From NCBI GenBank assembly GCA_963921195.1, contig OY992537.1, forward strand, positions 20,358,642 through 20,422,641: DNA of 64,000 nt. Direction: 5' to 3'. A program made the translations under genes and the position numbers. This document shows, in pieces, positions 51,139-62,125 of this stretch (position 1 is the stretch's first letter; every line of letters begins with the position of its first letter). The notes under the pieces were generated by a model, which was not told where the DNA came from, made no database searches, and saw nothing but the letters and a program-made list of their open reading frames with translations. This DNA is from Pegoplata infirma (taxonomy: Eukaryota > Arthropoda > Insecta > Diptera > Anthomyiidae).

Positions 51139-52140
51139 TATGGGGCATTCCATGTCAAATCGGACAATTTGATTTTTTTTTTTTTAGATTTTCCCATTTT
51201 GTTTTCAGTTTTTAGTACCCGTCGATAACTCCTTCGTGGTAAATTTTCAGAATTTTTTGATGACCCATTCAAAAGATATCGAATTTTTAAAAATTGGTAG
51301 TTTGTTCCTTTACTCAAACTTCTTTTACTCATAACTTCTTCAATAATGGTCCAATTTTTTTTACGTTCTTTTTAAAAAAAAATCCAGAAAAATTCTTAAA
51401 AACGCTTTAGTATGCGATTTTTAAGTTTTTAAATTTAAATCTCATTTTTGAAAATGTTTGTACTCTTCGATTTTTTTTTGAAATTTTTTTGTGTAAAACT
51501 TCTATCGATTCTACAAATTTTTTGCCCAGTGGGATCGTGGGATAACGATTATTACTATTTTTTTAAATTTTTTGAAAAAAATTTATTGTAGTTTTCCAAT
51601 ATTAAAAACATTTCTACTGCTCCAATGGTGCGTCATAGAGGGGCCATTTTCAATACCGATCACCATTAATTTTTACGTCTTAACATTTCTTTGGAACACA
51701 CTAATACCCTATTTCCAATTCCTAAGGGGGCTCCCTCACAAAATGATATTTTTTGAAATTTGTTCCAACCGCTCTAACTCCCCTACGAGAGCCCTTAGAG
51801 CAATAAAATGAATGACCGACCGACAATATTTTTTTAATCCAAACATTTTCTCTGAACTCACCTACCCTCTATCTTTAACTATTAAGGCGGTCCCCATACA
51901 ATATTTTTTTATTTTTTGTAAATTTGTTTTATTTAATCAGCTTCTACCGGTCCAATGGTGCGTCCGAGAGGGGTGACGGACCCCATATATTTTTGTAAAA
52001 CATACCTACGCCCTATCTGCACTCCCTAAGTGGGCTTCCATTCAAAATTATATTTTCATAAAATTTGCTCCAACTATAATTTGTATGGGAGTATGGGGTG
52101 TTAAAATAGTGCGTAGGTATGTTTTACAAAAATCGATAGA
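51139..52140. repeat. Left arm of the large fold-back
   Basis: About 1 kb. The frames 51111-51332 (minus) and 51572-51811 (plus) lie in it and are not genes. Within the arm, CCAATGGTGCGTC...GAGGGG occurs twice directly (51622, 51955), so the arm itself contains an older duplication. Confidence 0.75.
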
Positions 52141-52157
52141 AGTTTTAAACAAAAAAA

Positions 52158-53290
52158 TGCCTGCGAATTTTGTACTCTTGCCTAAAACATTAAATCATGT
52201 TAATGTTTTGCGGAAAATTTGGGTGTACTTGCTATTCCATGCAAAACGAAATGAAATATCGGTCGAGGACCCCTTTAAAAATCCAAAAGAGCTGTACATT
52301 TCGTAAGTGAGTACAAAAATAAGTGCAAAAAAGTGTTTTTACATTTTGGAGTGTATAAAAGATTCGGCACCAAAGAATATAACATTCTCACTTATTTTAT
52401 GTACATTTGATAAAAAAAATGGAAAATTTTTATGCGAAAACCTAAGACTTGGTGAAAAAGTAGTTTTGGTAAAAATTAAAAAAAAATTAATGAACCCAAA
52501 ATTTTTGGTGAAAAAAATTTTAATGAAAAAAAGTTTTTGATCAAAAGAAAAATTTTTTGATATAAAAAAAATTTATGAAAAAAAAAATTGGTGAGAATAA
52601 AATTGATAATAAAAAATTTGATGAAAAAAATATGTTAAAAAAATTTATGAAAAAAAAATTTTGATGAAAAAAAAAAAAATGATGAAAAAAAAATTAATGA
52701 AAAAAAAAATTGACGAAAAAAAATTGATAAAAAAAAATTTATGTAAAAAAAATTTATGAAAAGAAAAAAAAAAATTGATGAAAACAAAAGCTGATGAAAA
52801 AAATTAATAAAAAAAAAATTTGATGAAAAAAAAAAAATTTTATAAAAAAAAAATGATGAAAAAAACAAATTTTATGAAAAAAAAAATTTGATGAAAAAAA
52901 AAAAATGATGAAAAAAAAATTTGATTAGAAAAAAAATTTGATAAAAAAAAAGTTTGATGAAAAAAAAAATTGATAAAACAAAAAAAAAAAAAAATTATGA
53001 AAAAAAAAATTGATAAAAAAAAAAAAAAATGATGAAAAAAATTTTTTTTGTTGAAAAATAATTATGTAACTTTTTATTCACCAGCTGGTGAAAAACGATT
53101 TTATTCACCACGAGAATTATTATCCAAGTTACAAACCCAAGTTATTCAAATTTTTGGTTTTAAGAAAATGAAAATAGTAATTCTTGTTTTCTTTTTCGTT
53201 TATTCTTAGCTTATATCGTCAAACTGAGATGGCGTCCTGCAACTTTTTTTAAAATTAGACACCAGCCTAAACATTATCATGTTAAAAATT
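52158..53290 (+). mobile_element. Composite head-minisatellite-tail repeat, copy 3
   Basis: The head 52158-52275 (GCGAATTTTGTACTCTTGCC, CATTAAATCATGTTAATG, GTCGAGGACCCC) is followed by a linker (TTAATGAACCCAAAATTTTT at 52488), a core of TTTGATGAAAAAAA units (52500-53050) and the tail 53055-53290. The tail has TTCACCAGCTGGTGAA at 53077-53092 and the end CATTATCATGTTAAAA. It is closest to copy 2. It lacks about 40 bases of the head (AAAGCAAAGTTTTTTTTAGA region). Confidence 0.78.
52500..53050. repeat. Minisatellite core of composite copy 3
   Basis: Degenerate AATTTGATGAAAAAAA / AAAATTGATAAAAAA units. The minus frame 52635-52868 is a repeat artefact. Confidence 0.88.
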
Positions 53291-53575
53291 CAAAAATGAG
53301 ATTTAAATTTTAAAACTTAAAAATCCCATACTAGAGCACTTTTAAGAATTTTTCTGTATTTTTTTTTTAAAAGTACGTAAAAAAACAAAAGTTTTGAAGT
53401 TTGAGTAAACGAACAAACTACCAATTTTTAAAAAATCGATATGTTTTGAACGGGTCATCAAAAAAATCTGAAAATTTACCTTGAAGGAGATTTAAAGGCT
53501 ACTAATAATTAAAAAAAAAAATGGGAAAATCTAAAAAAAAAAAATTCAAAGTGTCCGATTTGGAATGGGGTCCCC
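53291..53575. repeat. Extra partial arm of the large fold-back family
   Basis: AAAATGAGATTTAAATTTTA, CATACTAGAGCACTTTTAAG, ACAAACTACCAATTTTTAAA and CAAAGTGTCCGATTTGGAAT parallel 58118-58433 in the same orientation and 51160-51450 inverted. It joins a dipteran repeat tail at TGGGGTCCCCGAC. Confidence 0.7.
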
Positions 53576-53740
53576 GACTGATACTTTGATGCGTTACAAA
53601 CGGGATGACAAGGCGAGTAGGTTGATTTAAGGGTATCCAAATTTGACCTCGAGCTATATTTTTTTCCTTGACTTTCTTGATTTTCTTGACAAAGTGTGTA
53701 GGTTGGTTGTAGGGTATAAAAATGTGACCTTGATCTAGAT
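53576..53740 (+). mobile_element. Dipteran repeat tail fragment
   Basis: GTCCCCGACTGATACTTTGA, TGCGTTACAAACGGGATGAC and GGTTGATTTAAGGGTAT, followed by a partial second unit (GGTTGGTTGTAGGGTATAA at 53701). Confidence 0.6.
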
Positions 53741-54680
53741 ACTTCTTTCTTAAAATATTTTTATCATATCTCTACTTCAATCCCATTGTTTATCATTTCA
53801 CCTGAACTAAGGATTATTATTATTGCTTTTTCTTCTGTTTTGTTATTGTTTATACTTTCTGTTGTTATTGTTTATACTTCATATAACTCGTTGAAAACTT
53901 GTTAGTATTGTTTTTGTTTTTTAAACAACAATGTTGTAATTTTATTACCATCTGATATATTTAAACTTTATTTGAATTTTTGTTACCACTACTCCAAATT
54001 CGAAGTTTCCTTTTTTCTGTCTTATCATTGAAGTGCATTTTAACTAGAATTTAAAAACAATTTAGTTAGTTGGTATTTTTTTTTGTTTTTCATCCTTTAA
54101 ACATTTTACAACACTATAACTATTTATTGCATTACTTACACACATGCACTTTTCCCAAATGAATTGTTGTTACAAAAAAAAAAGTTAGAGTAACGAATGA
54201 AACAAAACAACACGGTTATAAAGCCAATTGTTGTCAAGTCACGCGATATGGGACTGCATTATTGTTTCAATTCTAATTTATTTGAATGTTTTATACACGA
54301 GAGGTGGGGATTTGTTACAATTTTACTATTTATTTCAAACTATTGTATGTCTGTATGTTATTTGTATAGTTTTGTTTTATTACAAAAAGTAGTTTTAGTT
54401 TTTAATCTAAAAATAAATATCTTGTTTCTACTTTAATTTTTTTTATTACATTACATGTAAAGTGATGTTGTAAAACACGATTTCTGTAATTTGATCATTT
54501 TTATTTGTATTCAGATAAAATTGTAAGTAATTGAAAAAAAATAATTTGTATACAAAAATTTCATTAAAATTTTTACAAGAAAAAAAAAAATTAATTTGAA
54601 AAATTCAATTTTAAAGATACATATCGTTGACCTATATTTAAAATATGCCAACACAAAATTAGTAAAATTGATTTTCCGAT
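53741..54680. other. Non-coding DNA, nothing recognised
   Basis: T-rich, TTGTTATTG-type words at 53820-53890. The frame 54197-54436 has no recognisable motif. It could be a host segment caught in the fold-back loop. Confidence 0.45.
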
Positions 54681-55227
54681 ATCAAATAGCGACCCTACCC
54701 ATCAGTGCTAAAAATTTCATAGTAAAAGGTATGTTTTGAAAAAAATTTTGGTGGGTAGAAATAAGTGGGGGTTGGTCTCACTAATGATCCCTCTAGGACG
54801 CACCACTGGACCGGTAGAAACTGATTATACCTTCTACACTCCTTGGGTCAATTTGACCCACTTTTGGTTTTTTTTTTTTATAATTGGTCAGGAATGGCTT
54901 ATTTATATTAGTCATCATTATTTTTTATCGTACTAAATAAAAAAAAGTCTGTGAAGTTTGTACTCTTGCCCAAATTATTGAATCATAATTATGTTTTGCT
55001 GTATAAATAGGTGATCTTTCTAAAGCAAAATTTTTCTAGAAAAAATAACGCGATACTAATTTATCATTCCATGCTAAACGCATCGAAATATCGTTCGAGG
55101 ACCCCATTATGTTGATATATTATTGATCCGTAAACGTTTCACAAACATTTTAGTGATATCCATCAATCTCTTTGTCTGTGTTTGTTGATAAAAAACTTTT
55201 TTATGAAAAAAAGTTTTTAATTATAAC

Positions 55228-55775
55228 AAGTGAGAGTGTTAAATTCGGCCGTGCCGAATCTTTTATACCCTCCAAATGTAAAAAAAATTAAACAAAAAAA
55301 AAAATTGTCGGGACGTTTTTTTGCGGGGGAGGGGTGATGGGTGTCAGTGGGTGACTTTGAGAGTACCTTTCGATCGCGATAAATATACCAAATGTTTCAT
55401 TTATTTAACAAAAATAAAAAAAAAATATAAAAATATTTTATTTTTTCAGAGGATGGTTCATTTCTTCAAGGGGGAACTCTTTCCCCCTGGCCCGATTTTA
55501 CCCATTCACGAACCTAACACGCCTATGAACATGAGACATATTTGTGCCAAACTTCCGGAGTTTAGCTGTTTCATTTAGGACTGCATTGTGTTATCTACAG
55601 ACAGACGGACGGACGGACAGACGGACATTCACAGAATGTCTTAGAATCGATCATGGATCAATAATATATATACTTTATGGGGTCCCCGACCGATATTTCG
55701 ATGCGTCACAAACGGAATGACAAAGTGAGTATATCCCAATACTGTGGTTGGAGTGTATAACGGTAAACCCCCTGG
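55228..55775 (+). mobile_element. Dipteran interspersed repeat inside composite copy 4
   Basis: The head AACAAGTGAGAGTGTTAAAT with TTCGGCCGTGCCGAATC (itself a palindrome) is followed by AAGGGGGAACTCTTTCCCCC, CAGACAGACGGACGGACGGA, ACAGAATGTCTTAGAATCGA and GATATTTCGATGCGTCACA. The G-rich TTGCGGGGGAGGGG at 55321 corresponds to the 15-G run at 15816. Confidence 0.75.
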
Positions 55776-55794
55776 AGCAAAAATTTAGATAAAA

Positions 55795-56505
55795 AATGTT
55801 GATAAAAAAAAATATTGATGAAAAAAATATTGATGAAAAAAACATATTAATGAAAAAAATATTAATGAAAAAAAATATTGATGAAAAAAAAATTGATAAA
55901 AAAAAATTGATGGAAAAAAACTATTGATGAAAAAAAAAAAAACAGTGATGACAAAAAAAAATATTGATGAAAAAAAAATATTGATAAAAGAAAATTTTGA
56001 TAAAAAAAAATATTGATGGAAAAAAAATATTGATAGAAAAAAATATTGATGAAAAAACAATATTGATGAAAAAAAATATTGATTCAAAAAACAAAACTTG
56101 ATGAAAAAAAAAATATTGATGAAAAAAAAAATATTGATGAAAATAAAAATATTAATGAAAAAAAAAATATTGATGAAAAAAAATTTGATGAAAGAAAAAT
56201 ATTAATAAAAAAAAAATTAATAAAAAAAATATTGAAAAAAAAAAAAATATATTTATAAAAAAAAAATATTGATGAAAAAAAAATATTGATGAAAAAAAAA
56301 AATATTGATGAAAATAAAAATATTGATGAAAATAAAAATATTGATGAAAAAAAAAAAATATTGATGAAAAAAAATATTGATGAAAATAAAAATATTGATG
56401 AAAAAAAATATTTTGATGAAAAAAAAATATTGATGAAAAAAAAAAATATTGATGAAAATAATAGTATTGATAAAAAAAAAAAAATAATGATAAAAAAATA
56501 TTCAT
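55795..56505. repeat. Minisatellite core of composite copy 4
   Basis: About 40 units of AATATTGATGAAAAAA, the most regular of the cores. Long frames on both strands (minus 55785-56087, 56084-56509; plus 56286-56627) encode FINIFF- or KNIDEN-type repeats and are artefacts. Confidence 0.92.
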
Positions 56506-56747
56506 GCAAAATAATTATGTTACGTTTTATTCACCAGCTGGTCAATATTTGTTTTATTCACCCCGAGGTGAATTATTATCCAAGTTACAAACTCAAGTTA
56601 CTAAAATTTTTAGTTTTAAGAAAATGAAAACAGTAATTCCTATTTTCTTTTTTGTTAATCGTTTACTTATATAGTAAACTGAAGTGGCGTCCTGCAAGTT
56701 TTTTTTTTAAATTAGACACCAGCCTAAAAACATTATCATGTTAAAAC

Positions 56748-57545
56748 AAGTAAGAAAGTTTTAGTCGGTCAAGACCGACCATATGATACCCTACACCAGT
56801 GTTTTCCGGAAAATGGGTCCCAAGTCCGAACATGGACCGATTGGTTTTGTCTTTTATTAGATATTTATTAAGTGTAGAAAACACATACAGATCAAATTTT
56901 AGGGAATTCGATAATTTTTTTGCCAATAGACCGATTTAACCGAATATCAGTCGAAATTTTTATATGGGGTAGTCCCCCAGTCCAAAAATAGTCCAATTAT
57001 ATTCCGATTTGATTAGGTTACTAGAGTACAAGTTTAAACCTAAAAATAAATTTTTTATCAAATATTTGAATTTTTATGAATTTAGGAGGAATTATGTAAA
57101 TATCGGGAGGGTGGTTTGTAAGGGGAATACCAAAATGACTGACCCGATTCCTTTGAAATTTGGAATGATGATTTGCTCATACAAAGTTGTATTACCTGTT
57201 AAATTTCAAAGCGATATCTAGTATAATACGGATATTAGAGTCATTTAAGCCTAATCCAAAGGGGGCGTTTGTATGGGGGCTAGGTCCTAACATGGACCGA
57301 TTTTCTCCAAAAGACGCTTAAGTTCCGAATCTCAAGCCAATTGATTGAAAATTGCGACCTGTATCGTGCTTAAACCGATAGATGGACAGACGGACGGACG
57401 GACATCGCTAAATGGCCTCAAAAAGTAATTCTGAGTCCATCGGTATACTTGAAGGTAGGTCTAGGACCAATATTTCAGGTAGTTACAAACATCAGCACAA
57501 ACTCATTATACCCTGTACCACAGAGTGGTGTAAGGTATAAAAAAC
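56748..57545 (+). mobile_element. Dipteran repeat, AAGTAAGAAAGTTTTAGTCGG type
   Basis: Starts ACAAGTAAGAAAGTTTTAGT with CGGTCAAGACCGACC and ATACCCTACACCAGTG. It continues with CATGGACCGATT twice and ACAGACGGACGGACGGACAT (57386), and ends ATACCCTGTACCACAGAGTG. Termini and order differ from the other dipteran repeat, so it is a separate family with a similar plan. It begins directly at the end of composite copy 4 (GTTAAAACAAG). Confidence 0.7.
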
Positions 57546-58446
57546 AAATAACTTTCGTATATAAAATATTAAATTTTGTTTACATTTTAATGTTTGGGCA
57601 TACCCAAAGGATCATTGGAAGGGCACATATCCAAGGGATGCTGAAGGTTTAAATAAAACGAATTTATAAGAAATAAAAAAAATTGTATTGGGACCACCTT
57701 GAGATTTAAAGATTGAGGGTAGGGTGTGTTCAGAGAAAATGTTTGGACTTAAAATATTGTGAGTCGGTCATACATTTGACTGTTCTAGGGGAACTCTTAG
57801 GGCAGTTAGAGCGGTTGGAGCAAATTTTACAATATGTCATTTTGTATGGGAGCACCCTTAGAAATTTGAGATAAAGTATTAGTTTGTTCTTAAAAAATGT
57901 TCAGGCGTAAAAATTAATGGCGGTCATTCTTGCTATCCCCAATATGACGTACTATTGTAATAGTAGAAATGATGTAAAGATTAGAAAGTTGCAATAAAAT
58001 TTTTTCAAAAAATTAAAAAAAATAGTAATAATCGTTATCCCACGGTCCTACTGGACAAACAATTTGTAGAATCGATAGAAGTTTTACACCAAAAAAATCA
58101 AAAAAACAACATACTTTTCAAAAATGAGATTTAAATTTTAAAACTTAAAAATCGCATACTAGAGCACTTTTAAGAATTTTTTTTACAGTACTTAAAAAAA
58201 AAATTTTTTAGACAACAAAAATTTCCAATTTGAACCATTATTGAAGAAGTTATGAGTAAAAGAAGTTTGAGTAAAGGAACAAACTACCAATTTTTAAAAA
58301 TTTGATATTATTTGAACGGTTCATCAAAAAAATCTGAAAGTTTACCACGAAGGAGTTTTCGAAGGGTACTAAAAACTTTCAACAAATTGGGAAAATCTAA
58401 AAAAAAATATTCAAAGTGTCCGATTTGACATGGAGTGCCCCACATA
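57546..58446. repeat. Right arm of the large fold-back
   Basis: Reverse complement of 51139-51900: GGTAGGGTGTGTTCAGAGAA, GCAGTTAGAGCGGTTGGAGC, CGTAAAAATTAATGGCGGTC, AATAATCGTTATCCCACGG, GAATCGATAGAAGTTTTACA. Confidence 0.75.
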
Positions 58447-58780
58447 TATCAGGAAAAGTGAGCGTAAATATATTTGCCATTCTCAGATTTTAAATAAATT
58501 GAAAAAGTGGGCGTAAAAGTGGTCGTGTTCGATTTTTTTTTTACTACGAACATTTTAATTAAAAATTACACAAGTCGAGCAGCCGTTTTCTGATTTTAGA
58601 TAAATCGAAAAAAGTGTACGTAAAAGTGGACTTAGTCAATTTTTTACATAAAAACCTAAGTTGGACTATGACGAACATTTCAAAAAAAAAAAAAAAAATT
58701 TCAAATCGGTCTAGCCGTTCGCAACTGATGCGTTTACCAACGAACAACAATTGATTTTTATTTATATAGATAGATGATAA
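58447..58780 (+). repeat. Retroelement-like 3' tail ending in ATAGATAGATGAT
   Basis: Repeated AAAAGTGGGCGTAAAAGTGG words, then AATCGGTCTAGCCGTTCGCA and TTATATAGATAGATGATAAG. This 'AATCGGTYYAGCCGTT...' text with a short terminal microsatellite is common at the ends of insect RTE-like and similar elements. No coding sequence here; class uncertain. Confidence 0.45.
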
Positions 58781-58927
58781 GCGATGATCATAATATGATC
58801 GCCACAATCATGTTATGATTAAATTAACAATTATACTATGTTGCCCCTTCATTATGGTTGTCGCAATCATGTTTCTTCACTATTTGTATATTCAAACATT
58901 TCCCATTTATAGTATTAGTATGTATGT
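58781..58927. other. Short interval with CGATGATCATAATATGATCG palindrome
   Basis: CGATGATCATAATATGATCG (58782-58801) is an imperfect palindrome, and ATGATTGCGAC-like text recurs inverted (58802-58875). Possible decayed MITE. Confidence 0.35.
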
Positions 58928-58935
58928 GTAGATAG

Positions 58936-59423
58936 TAGGTTCGTTCCACAACGTTACAGCGGGTGCCCGCGGGTACCCAAACCAGCGTTCCCGTACGCAA
59001 AAATTGGGTAAATGAGAGAGTTTTTGAGAGAATAAATTAGTTTCTCTTTTTGCCGAACTTACCCGCACTTTTTTTCGGGTAAATTGGTAACAGTCAGATG
59101 TTGAAAAACAGCTGTTTTTTTGTAAAGCTAAATTGGAAATTTAAATAAAATAAAAAACTAAACTAAGGAAATGTGTTATTTCAACACAAAAAAAAGATAA
59201 TTTGTTATTAAAATAAACTTTTACAATTTGGTCTCTTGTTTAAAGTAAAGTTTCTTACGAAAATATTTTAGCGTATTGGTTTGTTTACATTTTCTATTAT
59301 TTTGGGCTTGAAATGTGTTTTTTGCGTTCCCGTAATTTTGCACATTTTTGTGGTATCGTGAGAGGTTTTTTGATTTTGTCTTATTTTACCGAACTTTACC
59401 CGGAAAGTTCTGGAACACACCTA
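58936..59423. mobile_element. Probable hAT-like element, TAGGTTCGTTCCA ends
   Basis: The left end TAGGTTCGTTCCA pairs with the right end TGGAACACACCTA (two mismatches in 13). The flanks GTAGATAG (58928-58935) and GTATATAT (59424-59431) agree at 6 of 8. Interior words GGGTACCC, ACCCGC, TTTACCCG and CGGGTAAA occur near both ends. Non-coding; the frame 59313-59534 crosses the right boundary. Confidence 0.6.
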
Positions 59424-60062
59424 GTATATATTCTGATGTGCTATCAACTTCTGCAAGTAGCATTTGAAATAATATATTTAATAACTTATTACAACAAAAC
59501 AAGAATTCACCAATCAAAATTTTCTCTGTTATAAGTGTAACTTTGTAATATCTTTTAGCAAGAGCATGCGCTTTTCAAGTTTTTAACTTTTTTTCTTCAC
59601 CCATTTAAAAATCATAACACCAAAAGAAGTGGTATGTGTAATATGCACTTTACTTCCTTCCTCCACTTCCTCCTTTTTCTTCTTTTTATGTTGTTCCTTT
59701 TTTCAACTTTTCTGGTAAATTACATTTAAAGGTTTCATTTGATCATTTCCAAGTCTATGCTGGGTAAATAATGTTTTACTTAACCTGTCCTTACAAGGAT
59801 GTATGCGTCACTGTATGAACATGTGAGCTAAAGAATGAGTGCATATTTTTTTTTCATGTGCACATTTGTTGGTGACAGTTATTAATATACATTCTTACGA
59901 CGACAATTGTCGTCAATTACGTCTTTGTTTATAGATGTCAATAACAGTTTTTTTGTTAGAATGTATGACTGTATATTTGTGGCTATACAATTTGTTAGTA
60001 AAGAATTCGGAAAGTTTATGTTTTCCAGCAATATACATCAATTAATCTCTAACAAGGAAAGT
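59424..60062. other. Non-coding DNA
   Basis: Pyrimidine-rich tract at 59650-59715. CGACGACAATTGTCGTC (59900) is a perfect palindrome. No gene recognised. Confidence 0.45.
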
Positions 60063-60070
60063 ATATCAAC

Positions 60071-60640
60071 TAGAGATGGGCACATGAACAGATTAGAGCG
60101 TAATTCACGTGATTCACGCGTCATCACGCGTCATTTACTCAAGTGATTGTGTGTGGAAAAAAAATGCGTAATTAAGTGCGCGTGAGTAAGATTTTTGCGT
60201 GAGTGAGGTGCGTGAGTCAATATTTTTGCGTGAGGTTGCGTGATTTGTTTTCTCTTCATATTTCCTTTCGTAACAGAAAAAGCTGCAAAAACTTGTAAAA
60301 TTCGTCTAAGCTTAAGATTTCGTTTGACAAAAAGCAAAAAAAATTTAAAATTTCGCTGAACTTTAAATTTTACTGAACATTTTTGACATTTTAGTTTTTG
60401 ATTTTTTTTTGTATAAATAAAAGTTTCGTGAGTGTGAGTCAACGTGAGTGTGAGTCAACGTAAGTGTGAGTGAAGTTTGCGTGAGTGCACGTGAGTGTGA
60501 GTTGTATTAAATTAACTCACGTGATTGTGAGTTAGTGTGAGTAGAAAAAATATGCCCGTGAGTAAGTGTGCGTGATTCAAAAATTCCTTTCGTGAGCGTT
60601 AGTGAGTGTGAGTCAAAAATACCTCACGTGCCCATCTCTA
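60071..60640. mobile_element. hAT-like non-autonomous element, TAGAGATGGGC ends
   Basis: The ends TAGAGATGGGCAC and GTGCCCATCTCTA are perfect 13-base inverted repeats. The flanks ATATCAAC (60063-60070) and ATATAAAC (60641-60648) differ at one base. The interior is dominated by CACGTGA, GTGAGTGTGAGT and CGTGAGTG words, especially in the outer 150 bp. A truncated copy lies at 24600-24714. No transposase. TAGAGATGGGC-type ends are known in hAT elements. Confidence 0.88.
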
Positions 60641-60648
60641 ATATAAAC

Positions 60649-60898
60649 CCTTATGAACCGATTTGCCTGAAACTTAAAATATATATAAAAGAGACGATAT
60701 TAAGGTTGGGGTGTCTCGGCCGATGGTCGAGGATTCGATCATAAGGGACAGATCTTCAAAATACCTTTAATTTTCTGATAGAAAAAAGAGCCAATTTCTT
60801 TATTAAAATCGACAACCACTAAAAATGTATTTTACATTTTCGACTTCTCTGAATTTTTCATGTGTAACAAGTTTTGGGCGGTTTTACTTTTGACCACA
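60649..60898. other. Short non-coding interval
   Basis: Contains GGGGTGTCTCGGCCGATGGT (60709); nothing recognised. Confidence 0.4.
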
Positions 60899-60906
60899 GT
60901 ATACAA

Positions 60907-61624
60907 TAGGGCGCCCCGTCAAATCTAAACTTTAAAATTTCGTGTCGTTATACCTGCCAAACGATGGCCACGAAAAGCAGATTGTGGAAAAATTTGTGAA
61001 AAAATTTTGCAAGGGCATCTTTAGTCGGCAACCACCGGTCAAGTTTGAAAGAAATTACGTTATTTGACCAAAATTCATGTACGAAAAAATCCAAAATATC
61101 GATTTTGCTCCACTTTTGCTGATTTTGAAACATATCAATTATTTATTTACCAAATTGGTCTTCAAAGTTGTTTAGTATATTCTGAGAAAAATATCAAAAA
61201 TATATAAAAACATGATTTTGGTCCAGAAATGATGATTTGCACATGTGGGCCAAAATCGGTGATCAGCAGTTTTAAACCAAAATCTGTTTTTGTTTTCTTT
61301 TTTTTTGATATTTTTCAAAATTTTTGAACTTTTAAGACCAATTTGGTTAAAAAATAATTTTAATGTTGAAAAAAAATTAGCATCTGCAGATCGAAATCGC
61401 TATTTTGGAATTTTTTTAATAATTTCCTCGTAAAGTTTTTCTAATTTTTAAACATGATTTGGTCAAAAAATTGGGAACTGATATTTTTTTTTAAATTTGA
61501 CCGCTGGTTGCCGACTGAAGATGTACTCGCAATTTGTTCATAAATCTTTTCCACAATTCCATGACATCGTTCGGCAGGTATTACGACACGAAATTATAAA
61601 GTTTAGATTTGACGGGACGCCCTA
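60907..61624. mobile_element. hAT-like fold-back element, TSD GTATACAA
   Basis: The ends TAGGGCGCCCCGTCAAATCT and AGATTTGACGGGACGCCCTA are inverted. GTATACAA flanks both sides exactly (60899-60906, 61625-61632). The inverted similarity continues almost to the centre (about 61260): CTAAACTTTAAAATTTCGTG, TTTAGTCGGCAACCACCGGTC and GGTCTTCAAAG all return on the right (61600, 61500-61520, 61335). It is therefore a whole-length fold-back with hAT-type insertion. No reading frame. Confidence 0.88.
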
Positions 61625-61632
61625 GTATACAA

Positions 61633-62010
61633 AAATATGTCAATGTAGGAGTTTGTATATGTGTTCCCAGAAATATTTTTATGCATTTATATAAGTTTAT
61701 TTTCTTGAATTGCACAGTATGTAAAGAATGTGTTTAAAAATCACGTTACAAGGTTTTATATGACTCTAGAAAATGTTAAAATGAAAGACGTTACGAATGA
61801 GTGCAATAAAATATTTTTATAGACAGAAAATAAAATCGTTGGTATAGTAGAATGTATTGCCAATCAAATGGTTCTGTTGCAGCAAGAAAAATTTTCAGAA
61901 ATCGGCGGAGCTAAAATTTGGTAGTCACATTCGAAAATTGTTCTTTTTTTACAGTCAAACTCTGGGATATCACTGGAAAAACATGTAATTTTTGCATTAA
62001 TAAATTTCAT
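61633..62010. other. Non-coding DNA
   Basis: No feature recognised. Confidence 0.45.
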
Positions 62011-62016
62011 TATAAA

Positions 62017-62112
62017 GTGTTATTTGAGCCCGAGGCCAATATTGAGATAAATTTTCTTTATTAATTGCCGAAAATTTATCTCAATATTGGCCTCGAGCTC
62101 TAATAACGCATT
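62017..62112. repeat. Hairpin with perfect 25-bp core stem
   Basis: GAGGCCAATATTGAGATAAA followed by TTTTC (62032-62056), loop of 13, then the exact complement (62070-62094). Outside it, TGTTATTTGAGCCC and GAGCTCTAATAACGC extend the stem with few mismatches. A related GCGTTATTTGAGCTC occurs at 63120 and CAAGCTCGAGGTCC at 63198, so this is one of at least two copies of a palindromic unit. Confidence 0.9.
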
Positions 62113-62125
62113 TATTATTTATAAA

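Larger units (their letters stand above)
54945..56745 (+). mobile_element. Composite head-minisatellite-tail repeat, copy 4 (interrupted)
   Basis: The head 54945-55165 (GTCTGTGAAGTTTGTACTCT, ATAAATAGGTGATCTTTC, CATGCTAAACGCATCGAAAT, TTTTAGTGATATCCATC) is closest to copy 1. A dipteran repeat (55228-55775) follows, then the AATATTGATGAAAAAA core (55795-56505), then the tail 56506-56745 with TTCACCAGCTGGTCAA (one change from the palindrome), CAAACTCAAGTTACTAAAAT and the end CATTATCATGTTAAAA. Confidence 0.76.
51139..58446. mobile_element. Very large interrupted fold-back (GGGGCATTCCATGTCAAATC ends)
   Basis: The left end GGGGCATTCCATGTCAAATC (51140) is answered by GATTTGACATGGAGTGCCCC at 58423-58442. 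The left arm 51139-52140 is mirrored by 57680-58446: CGTGGTAAATTTTCAGA with TTTTGATGACCCATTC; TATCGATTCTACAAATT; GGGATAACGATTATTAC; CACCATTAATTTTTACG. The inner part 51955-51990 (CTTCTACCGGTCCAATGGTG) is mirrored at 54798-54825. The right arm is broken by composite copy 4 and two dipteran repeats, and the loop holds composite copy 3. A partial extra arm lies at 53291-53575. No coding sequence. 14781-15220 is a diverged relative. Confidence 0.75.

Noticed and set aside
55785..56627. Long open frames on both strands encoding FINIFF-type or KNIDEN-type repeats (also at 11236-11631, 13420-13984, 52635-52868)
   Set aside because: They are readings of the ATATTGATGAAAAAA minisatellite. Both strands and several frames are open at once and the peptides are pure repeats.
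57009..57652. Frames at 57009-57221 and 57449-57652
   Set aside because: They lie within, or cross the end of, a non-coding dipteran repeat and have no family motif.
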